A stretch of 64,000 nucleotides of DNA, taken from assembly GCF_020085105.1 (NCBI RefSeq), contig NC_058052.1, forward strand, positions 13,621,233 through 13,685,232. Reading direction: 5' to 3'. Numbering within the stretch: the first letter of the stretch is position 1; each line of letters opens with the position of its first letter. The DNA comes from Siniperca chuatsi. Its lineage: Eukaryota; Chordata; Actinopteri; Centrarchiformes; Sinipercidae. The position numbers and the translations under genes are program-made. Below the pieces are notes generated by a model. It made no database searches and had not been told where the DNA came from. It was given only the letters and a program-made list of their open reading frames with translations. Positions 24,880-35,661 of this stretch are shown here, one piece after another.

Positions 24880-25120
24880 CAGGCAGACCAACCAAGAGGA
24901 CGAGGTCGGGGAGGAGGAAGAGCTGCGGGCCGGGCAGAGGAGGACCAGGACACAGTCGTGGTAGAAAGATAGGCAGAGGCGCCTTTGGTCTGTCTGAGGA
25001 AGACGCACTATGTGTGCAAGGCAACCGGGTTGTGATCCCCATTTGCTGCATCTTGAAGATTCAGGAGCGTATTCCAGATCCTCACGGCTGATACGTAGGC
25101 TTTCGCCCAAATAGGGTGTA
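24880..25120 (+). pseudogene. Decayed fragment resembling the P2X7 intracellular-domain family
   Basis: Starting near 24880 an open frame gives an Arg/Gly-rich stretch (RTRSGRRKSCGPGRGGPG) followed by GNRVVIPICCILKIQERIPDPHG, then a TGA at 25090-25092 and YVGFRPNRV in the same frame. The order Arg/Gly linker, then NRRVIPxCxVxxIRxxxPxxxGxYxGFRP, is that of multi-copy teleost proteins sharing the C-terminal cytoplasmic domain of P2X7. The premature stop and missing upstream part mark a relic. The family assignment is from memory of motifs only. Confidence 0.45.
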
Positions 25121-27039
25121 GGCCTAACTGACACTACACTACTGACTGACACTACAGTCACTATACACTTCTGTTATATTGTAATTGTGTATATTGTAAT
25201 ATTTCAAAATGTATATAGCTTTAATAATAAAAAACTTTTCACATTCACCCGATTTTCGGTTTGGTTCGTTTTATGATACAGCAATAACAAGGTTGATACT
25301 GTTACAATGCTTTATTAGTCCAATATAAAACATTTTTTTTAAATTACAATATTTACATAATGGGTATTTTAACGTATTCCGGTGGGGCCCGGGCTCTGGA
25401 AGATGAAGCGGGAACACAGTGTTGCTGCTGTGGCTGCGATTGTCCTTTAAAACACAATAGCGAGCAGTCAGTATCTGAAGTGCATCACAGGTCAGGTTTT
25501 TTCATCACTAACAATAAATAAACATACTGAGTAATTATTTTAGACTATAGGGTTTTTTGGCAGTAAATTATGGAGTTCTTTTGGATAATACTGGATATAT
25601 TACTAAATACAAGTTTTAGAGACTGTTTTTGTAGATTTGGGCAAATTTGGATATTGTCTGACTTTCTGCAGACACATTTGTGTGCAAATCACTCTCGACA
25701 CTAACCCCAAGGTCCCTGTTCGCCTAAATATAAAAACGTCTCTCCAATTTAATCTAGGAATGTCTCCAGTGTTGTCTAATACATTTTCTCTTATATTTGG
25801 GGTAAAGATGTATTCCATTAGACATTTCACTTATTCAGTTTCACCTATAGCAAGTTGTATGACTCACCTATTCCCCTGCTGGCATGTGTCTGCTCGACAT
25901 CTCTGGTGGCGGTGGGGTTCGCAGAGTTGCCAGATAATTTCATTTATTTCCTCCTTATATTGATATTAAAATATAATTGAGGAGTCATTATGTTTCCTAC
26001 AAAATGTATTTTACTATTATATAAATGTAATCTGTAGGAGACAGATCACATTATTCCTCATAGCTGTTTGTCATTGTTCCTCTCACATCAAGGCAAACTG
26101 GCAAGTTACTTTAGTTTGTTAAGCTTGCTGGTTTGTCTGGTTTGCATTGTTTAGGGTGTGCTATGGTGTCAATGAGTGCTTGGCTGTTATGGCTCAGTAT
26201 TTATTGTCAGTGTATGAGTTAGTTGATTATGATGGATAGCCAAATAGAGCAGCAGACAGACCAGTTTATTGCACTAAATGCCTTGTAAGCAGTCTCTCCT
26301 GTGTGCAAGAGAGAGAGAGTTTGATGTTAAATTATTGGCTCCAAGTTTAGGTTCAGGCCAAAAAAGTTTGTTAGCTGTTGGAACTTTAGTGAAATGTCAG
26401 TCTTCTCAACTCTGCACCACCCTACCAAAGCTACTCTTTTCCTTTGCATTAAGGAGGCAAATAAGCTGAAACTCACTAATAACTGAATATTTTTTTCTAC
26501 TTTGTGACATCATTCAGGAGTTTTCCAGACTCTTGCTACAACTGGTTTGCTTTTATACAGTCAGCAAAGACCCTGAAGCCAGTGAAGCTTTTGCGTGGTT
26601 TACTACATTGGCCTTGGTACATTTAAATGGGTTAGTATACACAGGATCTTTTTATTTATTTTTTATTCATCTGCTTTCACAAGATTTTCTGCTCTTCCAA
26701 AAACTGCCAACCACCACTTATTTGATGTTTGTTGGCAGGACACTGATATCTTTCTGTCTGTCTGTCTGTTGCATTACTCCGCAGCTTTCTAAGATGTCCT
26801 CTTCCTGTTAACAATCTCTTGCTGTCACCTGGACTCATGGGTAGGTCGTGTCTAGATTCTTGCCTTTTACTGCTTTTCCCATTCCCATCACTCAAATGGT
26901 GTTCTGGTCTATTTATAGGAATGGACATATCTACACACATTTGATCTTTACTTCTTTCCACTGTCACCCTCTAACTTTTAACATTCACATTTTTTGCCAC
27001 ACTAGCTGTGTCTCGATAACGTAAGTAATTTATGCCATG
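25121..27039. other. Non-genic stretch
   Basis: A GC-richer patch at 25380-25440 and an AATAAA-rich patch at 25200-25240 may be remnants of the element that carried the P2X7-like fragment. Nothing else is recognised. Confidence 0.45.
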
Positions 27040-27790
27040 ATTTGGTACAGATATCAATGGTGCCCAGAGGATATATCCTAATAACTTTGGTGATCCCCTG
27101 ATTTTTCCTCTAGCACAACCATGAGGTTTACATTTCTGATTTTAAGTGAAATGTCTCAAATTGATTGATTGCATACCTGCAAAACTAATGACATTTCCAT
27201 CAGCCTCACATGTCATTGTGAACCTGTTAGCATGCTGGCATTAGCATTTAGCACAAAACACCGCTGTGCAGCCTCACAGAGCCAATAGCATGGCAGTAGA
27301 CTTTTAGTCTTGTTTCTTTACTCCTTGAATCTATATATTGTAATTTTAAAGATCAAAGAAACAAGACTAAAAGCACGGCCATGCTAGCACCTCTGTGAGG
27401 CTGTACTTAAGGCACAATGGTGCTTTAAGCTAAATACTGATGGAAGCATACTAACATGTTCACAATGCTAACGTGCTGATGTTTAGGAGTTATGTTTGCC
27501 GTGTTCAACATCTTAGTTTAGCATGTTAGCATGCTAATATTTGCTAATAAACACTATACAAAGTACAGCTGAGGCTGATGAGAAAGTCAGTTTTACAGGT
27601 ATTTGGTCATCAAACCAAAGTATTGGATAAATTAATATTTTGACCTGATGATGGCGCTGGATGAAACGTTAAGGGATCACCAAAGTTATTCATCCTGAAA
27701 AGGACAACATGTCTGAACAAAATTTCATGACGATCCCTCAAATAGCCTATCCAGCTGACAGACCGTGGCTACAAAACCAGTGACTTTCAA
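27040..27790. repeat. Dispersed GATCACCAAAGTTAT-type repeat around the fold-back
   Basis: Sequences outside the hairpin arms also mirror each other in part: TAACTTTGGTGATCCC near 27082 and GGGATCACCAAAGTTAT near 27672. Together with GCATGTTAGCATGC blocks this looks like one larger palindromic fish repeat of about 700 bp centred on the hairpin. Confidence 0.5.
27214..27467. repeat. Long fold-back repeat (hairpin)
   Basis: Left arm 27214-27320 (CATTGTGAACCTGTTAGCAT...) is mirrored by right arm 27352-27467 (...CTAACATGTTCACAATG), with about 80% identity by eye and a loop of about 30 bases. Confidence 0.75.
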
Positions 27791-27836
27791 TGAAGTAGTG
27801 TCTTTCTTTAAATGTATTTATGCCATTACTTCAAAG

Positions 27837-28965
27837 CTAGAAATATAATACATGAGTCCTGCATGCAATCAACTTCTGCACTGTAGTATGGTCCTTTATT
27901 TGCATGCATTGTTTTGTAACCAATTCTTGTTTGAAACTCAATATAACCTCAGATCCATTAGGACCCTCTAGGGACAACAGCATTCCCACCGCAGCATGGA
28001 CAGAAAGGTCAAAATCATCAAAGGCCTCAACATCACCTATCCGAATAATGGGAGAATGTAGTATTGCTCCAATTTCACTTTGAACTGGCAGCCTTGGCTG
28101 ACCATATTTCTTTTGGAGTGCTAGTAGAGCGGTGGGATATGGTTTGAATATGTGAGTAGACAGATTGTGGCTGCTGGGAGGACATGGCATGCATTGGTGG
28201 TAGACTACCAGTAAAAGTAGACAGTACAGGACGAGGAATAGATGCAGTATAACTAGAGGCTTGAACAGATACTAGGGCAGATGCATGAGGAATGGACAAC
28301 GGTGCAGCTTGAGCTGTAACTACAGAGGGCAAAGAGTGAGGCTGAACAGGGGCAATGCTTTGCTGTATTAGATGAGGCAGGGGAAGGGTTTGGGAGCCCC
28401 TAGGTAGTTCTCTGGTAAAGCTGAGTTGAGGAAGCAAGGGAGTTAAAACCGAATGAGTTTGGGAGTCAGGACAAATCTAATTTGGGAAAGAAAGTGGCTA
28501 CATTCCCATGGAGAGGTGAGGGAGTAGGAGCAGGAGCTCCTCCAGGGTGATCGTCTTCAAAGAGATTCTGTCTAATAAAGCTAGAAACAAGCTGGGCTGA
28601 CTCAAGCTCCTTTTCTTTAATGCGAATGCATTGCGTCATGTCAACCTGTTTGACAATTCTTTCTCTCTCCCTGAGGGCATCTGCTTGTCTATGTTGAGCA
28701 GCTCTGGCCTCTTCGTCAATTAATCTACATTGTTTGCCAAGCTCCTTTTCCTCCTCTCTTTGTCTTCTAAGTTGCTCCAGTTCATCTCTCCTTTGCTTTT
28801 CCTCAAGGATGCTGGCTTCGAGATCACTCATATTAGACACATGGCTGCTCCTGGAATGCCTCTGGAACTAATTTGAGATATTGTAGGGAGACTAAAGGCT
28901 GACTTGGTGTAATGAATCCTCTTGCTACAGAACTACATGAGTCATGGGATCATGCTTTCTGCTGT

Positions 28966-29041
<76 letters not shown>

Positions 29042-29307
29042 GTCTGCCCCTAGGTCATGGCTGATTGGCTTTGTGAGGAGTTCAGAAGATGATGGGATGA
29101 TGGCAAGGGGATTAGGATCTCTTTGTGAGCGGTGGGCAATGATGGTTTAGGTGGTCGACTAGGCTCTGTTTGATAAGCAGATGTAGATGGCCTAGGTGGT
29201 GTTGAAGACAATTGTGGGGTGGGCTCATACATAATGAGCTGAGTTGAGTCTTCCACACCTTGGGATTTATCTGTATACTCAGTAGAAGGAGCCTGACCTT
29301 CTGTCAT
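27837..29307 (-). pseudogene. Broken BEL/Pao-like retrotransposon gag region
   Basis: Three minus-strand frames lie end to end in the order of one protein. 29307-29050 is Pro/Ser-rich; 28840-28466 is a coiled coil with EEKQRRDELEQLRRQ; 28437-27837 is Pro-rich, then KKYGQPRLPVQSEIGAIL and FDDFDLSVHAAVGMLLSLEG. The last block resembles the gag segment of fish BEL/Pao elements (ALxxRYGQP..xxxxxxL). The frame is broken between 28466 and 28437, shifts near 28100, and an AT microsatellite (28969-29032) splits the first two pieces. No pol region or LTR pair is visible. It could instead derive from a host gene domesticated from such an element. Confidence 0.5.
28969..29032. repeat. AT microsatellite inside the gag-like pseudogene
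   Basis: About 32 perfect AT units followed by GTGTGTGTG. Perfection suggests recent expansion, and it separates two pieces of the broken gag frame. Confidence 0.97.
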
Positions 29308-29360
29308 CTGTCATCCAAGGTTGCTAAATGGTAATTTATTGGATGTAATACCACATTGAC

Positions 29361-29642
29361 CATTCACGCACTGTGCGTAGGGCACCAAGTGCTGAGGGGG
29401 CACCAAAAATAGCCAATTTTTTTTTTTAAATGCCGGTATTATTTCATTAGCCTATAGAAATATTAGGCACATTTTAACCATGTATCTGTAACAAAAAAGG
29501 GGGAACAAGAAAGATATTTAATAATTGCTCTAGTCTAGTGTCCTGCCCCCCCCCCATGCCGGATGGTCCGTTCCGGTTGTTCGCGTGGGCGAATAATAAA
29601 GGAATTATGCTTAGGGCACCAAAATGGCTAGCAGCGGCACTG
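29361..29642. mobile_element. hAT-like insertion with perfect 8-bp target duplication
   Basis: The 282-bp segment is flanked by ACATTGAC (29353-29360 and 29643-29650; identity extends 3 more bases). It ends ...GCAGCGGCACTG, whose complement CAGTGCCGCTGC is a hAT-type terminus. The other end, CATTCACGC, matches only partly. Internal sequence includes GGGCACCAA repeated near both ends. It has no coding capacity and lies next to the gag-like pseudogene. Confidence 0.6.
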
Positions 29643-29650
29643 ACATTGAC

Positions 29651-32600
29651 CATGCTCACATTTTTATTTATTTTATTTTTTTCAACACTCAATGCTACAG
29701 CTCATGTTACTCATTCATTATTCAAATAACACTCATTATTAGTAACCTAACAATAAATGTTTTCTTACTATCTGTTATCAAATATCCCCACTAATATACT
29801 GAGGTTTGTGTCTGCCTTTCTATTTGTTCATGTTTGTTTGATGCCAATATGAGCCCTGTTTTGGGACCAAATTAAATCAAATATTCTCCACCAGCAGGCA
29901 CCAGGGGACTCCAGGGATATTACCTGGAGTCAGAACAGACCGTCTTGGTCAGTTTGAGTTAGCAGAGGGAGGAATAAAAGCTAAGGATCACAACTCATGA
30001 TGAAATTAAAAATGATAACTTGGCATGTATTGACATGTACCCTGAGACTCAAATTAATGTTTGAGATGAAATGACATGTGATATTTCAAGCTTGATATGT
30101 GACACATCACATTCTAATAGGGGTTGTGGATTTGTGAAAACTTTGATTACTGGTCTCATCAGTCATCACAGGGCTTTATGAGTAGGAGAGTGGCAGAGTG
30201 ATTCAGACTCAGGAAGGTAATAAACAACTCCTGAGTCTCAACCAGTGGAGTCCGCCTGACATCCACTTTGCCACCTTGTGATATGCTCACCGGGGAACTT
30301 ACTCTCAGCCTGATAGATATCATGCCACAGAGTCAGACCGGGCCAATCTGCCCAAATCCTTAGTGAGCAGCTGAACAGCAGAATCAGGATGGCAAAGAGA
30401 GAGAGAGAGAAAAGGTTTTTGTGATTGAACTTTGCAGCTAAATAGATATCCATATGTAGAGAGATAATCCAGCTGTGCCAGCCAGCTGCTCTCACAAAAA
30501 AACCTGGCTTGTTATTGTGGAGTGTTTTTGTAATTGTCCCTAAAAGTTGTTTTGACATTTATAAGAGAAAATGTTTTGCAAGGATGACCAATTATTGTTT
30601 TAGGGTGACAGAAAAATGTTAAAACTGTTTTGTTCTTGAATACAGAAATCATTGTTTGTTATTGATAGAACAAGTCATTATGATACATACATACAAAAGA
30701 AAGGTACGTCAACCTTTTAATTTGACAGCAAATGGTGGTTACGTAACTTGTTTTTTTGTTGTTTTTTTTCTTTAATATGAACATGTCAAAATAGTTTCCC
30801 AAGGCAACTAGATTAACATGTCCTTGTATTCTTGGTTTTGTATGCACAGTCTTCTGTAGGTGCTGATGAGTGCTACATGTATTGTCATATTGATTTAATC
30901 TGTTGAAAATAGCGTAACATGTGAATTTAAGTGTGGAGTTTGGAGGAACATTGTCCACAGAATAGTACAGATACTTCTAGGGCCCACAATAATGAGAGAG
31001 AAGTGAAAACTTTGTCAAAAAGTAGGGCTGATAAACAGGAGAGGGTGGTGTAAATCTCTGAGAGGCTGAGAGGACTCCAACTGACATGATGGACAACGTG
31101 CCTCAGAATAAATCAGTCTATCCTCGCAAAGCATTTGCTGAAGTCTCAAATGTTAAGAACCCTTTTAAGTTGTACCTGATCTACTACATTTCCAGATCAA
31201 AAATGTTGCTGTGACAAACTGCAGCTCTGATCAGGTTTGCTCCATACTTGTCTCATGATTTTAGAGTGGCTAATTAAGATGAGTGCATTGATGATTACTT
31301 TTCATTTCATATCAACTGGTTTGTGTGATAAACACATGCTTTGTTGTTTATTGTGGTCTGCGTGGAATTACAGAATATGTTGAATCAACATCTGAAACAG
31401 TCTGAACAACATACTGTATACATGTATTTATGTTTACCTTTGTACTGTACTTATGTGTACCTTCCCTGTGGAGTTTTCTTTTTACCTCTAGTTGTGCTAT
31501 GGAGCTGTTTAAGTATTTCATACATTAACACGGGTGTAGTAAGTCAATAAAGGTATGAGTGTTTCATATGCTGCAAGTAAAATACTGTATATTTGTGAAT
31601 ATGTGCAAGTGATTTAAACTTAAGAGCAAGTCATTTAAAGCTTTTTTTACTTTTTGGGAGCAAAGAAAAGGAGCCTTGTTTTCAGCGTTTGTACCATTGT
31701 ACAACTTTGGTAGAAACTCCTGGACGAATGAGGGACTACACCGTCCCATTGTGCAACTTTGTTTATTCAATGGCGTTGAATAAAAAGATTTAACAACACC
31801 GAATGTTGCAGAACTTTCTAAGCCCTTTCCTCAACCCACATGTCATCCTTGAGTGAAGGTGAAAAGAGAGAAAAAAGAGAAAAAGAATAATCAAAATTGT
31901 ATAATTTTGTATTGTTTGCAAGTTTTTTATATATAAATACAAATCTTTCATTTGTGTGTGTTTGAGCAATAAGTTTGAATTAGGTTCTACACACCCCCTC
32001 ATACTTTTATGGTGATTATAATGTCATCAGTTGATGCATTGATAAGTGAAAAGCAGAGTTGCAGAATGTCAATATGACTATAGTACTTTGGTGCTGCCTG
32101 TGATGCTCACTGTGCCCATGTGTTTCCATGGGCACAGCGGTGGAAGACACTATAACAGGAGTGAAGTGTGATTGGCCCCCTACTCGTTGTCATGGATACC
32201 AACAACCTAACATTGCTGCCTGGAGAGTCTGAGAGTTTGTGAATGACAGAGGAGGACAAGAGCTATTATGTGGAAGGAGTTAAGAAGAAGAGCTTGTTTT
32301 ATTATTATTATGTCCTGTTTTACAGTTGGAATCACATGTCAGTTAGTCTAACATATATTTCTACATAGTCAAACTATCTTTAATCCTGCTGGCAGTGATC
32401 AAAAATACTCATTCATCAGTTCCTGAATCAGTCTTAAGTTGATGTTTGCAAATACCAAAACAAAAGGTATTCTTTATATGAAAGTGAGGGGTTAGAATCG
32501 TACTGTATTTAACTAATAAAAAATCCTGAATCCTGCTGCTTGCCCAAGAGATCCTAAAAAGTTTTTGTTTTTTTCTCCCTGAGAAGTAGACCAGAACTAG

Positions 32601-34741
32601 AACTAGATTAAAAGCTGCTCTAAAATGAACCATGTTTTAAATGTGGTTAACAGATAAATGTTTGTCTTGTTGTAAATGTGTCCAACAACAAAATGGTAGC
32701 TCTCTAAGCTGCTGAATTCAAGCTCATGTCATTAGCGACCATGCAAGATATTTTTAAAACATTACTTCAACATTCTTGACTTTGATTTTGTGTACACGTT
32801 TGCCATTGAATTACTGTATCACTGTGAGGTCCACATTTATTTGTGTCCTTTGTGGGTACGGCCGGGTGCAGACGCTGGACGCTGTGAGCACATCAATCAA
32901 CTGCACCGTTTCTCCAAGAGTCCCTTTGAGGTGGAGTAGGCTTTACTTTTAGGATTTCTAATCAGGTGTGAATGACCAGTCAGTAGCACACCTGCTCTGC
33001 AAATGAACACACTTCATATATGCTCTTATAAGATCATCCCCATAAGTAGGATGCCTGCATACCCATTTTTCTCCAGTTGCATTATGTATACCTTTTATCA
33101 AGCAGACTTTCATGTCATTAGCCTGTAAGTTTCTTTATAGATATAGAAGTTTATGTATAGCAACAGAAGGATATAAAGCTCAGAGCATACGGGAAGATAT
33201 GGAAGTCCTTTATTACAGTTTTTTCTCAAATCATTTCATAATATTAAAATAATATTTTCTTTAGAGGAGAATGAGTTACATAATATGCATGACATTTGTT
33301 ATACTACAAAGACCCTTACCGTGATTATTTGTGAATTCAACAGCCTGTCAGACACTCTAAAGGCCATATGCTTTTACATTCCTAATTCTTTAAAAAAAAT
33401 CAAGGCCACATCACAGTTTAACTTTCTCTCATTGCTATTGGATGCTTTGCACCAATTGACCGTTCGCTAAACCTGTCCCCCAAACACCGTCCCCCATACA
33501 TCAACATACTGATTAATAATATGAACAATAAAGCATAAAGCTAACATTAACCTCTGTTTTGCTTGTCCAAGTATGTAAGCTACGCAGCCAATCATGAGAT
33601 AATTCATTTTTCATCATTATACTTATAATACTGGGATTAACTAGCTCACTGCAATACAAGAACAATGCTGTTTCTTTTCTTACATCAACTGGTGACAATG
33701 CTGACTTTTTGCCCGGGACATGCAGCTTTAAGGGGCAAGTATGAAGACGGTTGCAATAGCTTTGGAAACCTCCTCCCCCCACACCTTTCCAACGTCAGTA
33801 TTGGGGCGAATGTGTCTGACAATTTCTGTAACCGAAGCAGACAATCCAACATTCACACCCACTTCACGCTGTGATTGGTCAGCTGTGTGGAGGTGAGAAA
33901 GTAAGCAGAGTTTGAAATCATCTCTCACACTTTCTTTTTTTAATCTTTACATAACTATGTATGGCCAGGTGCAGCACTCTGAATGCCTTCCAGGAGAGAC
34001 TGTGTGAAAATGATAATTACCGTAAATGATATCACATCTCCCCCCTCTCTACGACTGCCTGCTTTTCACCCCACCTTCAAGTGTGTTCGGATCAGGTATA
34101 AACACTTTTGCTATCCTGTTTTTTTTCCAGCATAACCCAGGTCTAACGCTGCATTCACACATACAGATACAAAGCAGTCTCTGGCCTCTCATGAAGCTAT
34201 GGCTCTGTGTGTGATTTGTGCTGAGTCATTTACATACTCTGCTCCAACTGGACTGTTGCGCTCTGACATAGCGGCTGTACTACACACAAGTAAGTTGTTC
34301 ATTTCTAGTTGTGCCATTTGTTTCCTGAGAGAATAGCTTTTTTGTGGTACGCATTGTTAAAACTGTTTTAAAACAACAAAGGCGCCCAAGCTGGCGAGAC
34401 TGATCGCAATTGCAGCCCTGTGTCTGCGTTGGAAGCGATCCCCACTCCACTAGTGAAGCAGAGAAGTAAACAACTCCGTGCTTTTGTTTCCTTGAGAATT
34501 AAAACAAGCTGATTCGAATAAAGTTGAGCTTTTTTCAACTTACCCTTGTAGTGTCTCTGGGCTCCTTTTAAACTTCTGTAATCTCAGCGGGCAGTGCCCG
34601 GACTGCAACGCCAGGTCCCACTCACAATAAATAGCAGCCTATCGCTGTCAAAGTTTTTCAGTCCATATGTTTGAATGGCCCGTTAGCCTCAGTCTTTTAG
34701 CACAATGTCATTTATGTAGCCATCAAGTGCATATTTAAGAC
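29651..34741. other. Long gene-free interval between fam83b and mlip
   Basis: AT-rich; scattered short frames only. A TINAG homologue would be expected near here from mammalian gene order, but its papain-like motifs (such as CGSCWAF) were not seen on either strand. Confidence 0.5.
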
Positions 34742-35230
34742 CAGTGTTGTGCAAGTTCACACCTTACAAGAGCTAGCTCAAAGATCAGTTCACACAGATT
34801 AAAATGAACTAGTTCATGTTCATAGTTCACGATTTTGAATTTTGAACTAAGTTCACAGTACCAGAAAATTAACTAGTTCACGTTCATTTCTTCCGTTTTT
34901 GTCCGTTACAAAATGCTGTGAGTTTGACTTGGGTGGAGTAACTTTGCGGCTCGTCTTACTCTAATGATTTGTTGTGAACATCATTCACTCGCAGATATTT
35001 CCAAACACTGGTCAGATGCTTCAGCTTGCTGTGTCTTTTCAAAAATCTGTGACGCATCCCATTCTGTAACCCAAAACACTGGCACACTGGGTGCCATAAA
35101 ACACAGTGCGTGAGTGAACAACGCTCACGTTCATTAGTTGCAAACGGATAAGTTCAGTTCACCGCTCACCAAAAACATAAGCACGTTCAATGAACAGCGC
35201 TCCTTGAGTGCGTTCATGCACAACACTAAC
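34742..35230. mobile_element. hAT-like MITE with GTTCA-rich ends
   Basis: Ends CAGTGTTGTGCAAGTTCAC and ...GTTCATGCACAACACTA are inverted repeats of hAT character. The interior is rich in short GTTCA/TGAAC units in both orientations. No duplicated 8-mer is visible at the flanks, so the edge may be eroded. It ends just beside the candidate terminal exon's poly(A) signal. Confidence 0.6.
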
Positions 35231-35439
35231 TAGCTTTATTAGCTAGCTGGTTACAGCTGATACAATCTGCCAGCAATGGTTGTCATTTCAGATGGCAAAA
35301 TGGATGGTCGCCAGCTAGAAATAAGAAGCCTGCTTTTGTCTACCTCTGTGTGAAATTAAGGATCCATTGTTTAAAAAAATTACAAAGAATTTTGAGTGGT
35401 AAATCTGCCACCACTTATCACTGTATAAGTGTTAATGTT

Positions 35440-35661
35440 TTAAATATGAGTCTGCAAAGCTTCCATCCGCCCCTCAGTTGGACTGAAAGATGTTGAAGCA
35501 TCTTTCACAGGGTGAGTGATCTGGTCTTCAGGCTCTGTAATCTGCAGGTCACATACTGAGAATGGAGTTCTTCTTTCAGGTTTCCTCTCCTCTCTCAATG
35601 TTTGGCCTTTTGAACTTGTGTAAAACTCTTTTCCTGCCTCTTCAAGGTTCGTGTTTTCCAC
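35440..35661 (-). CDS. mlip: Candidate 3'-terminal exon, possibly of mlip
   Basis: A 222-base open stretch follows a good acceptor (CTCTATTTCAG) and begins in phase 0, which matches the phase of the exon ending at 43417. It encodes 73 mostly charged residues (VENTNLEEAGKEF..., ending EALQTHI) and a TAA at 35442-35440. An AATAAA follows at 35242-35237, about 200 bases on. Human MLIP has one further C-terminal exon, but I cannot align this peptide with it. It could instead be a terminal exon of another transcript or a chance ORF. Confidence 0.42.
   Translation of the reverse strand: MENTNLEEAGKEFYTSSKGQTLREERKPERRTPFSVCDLQITEPEDQITHPVKDASTSFSPTEGRMEALQTHI

Noticed and set aside
33700..33900. 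Possible promoter with a CCAAT-type box (GATTGGTC)
   Set aside because: No TATA box, CpG cluster or downstream exon was found.
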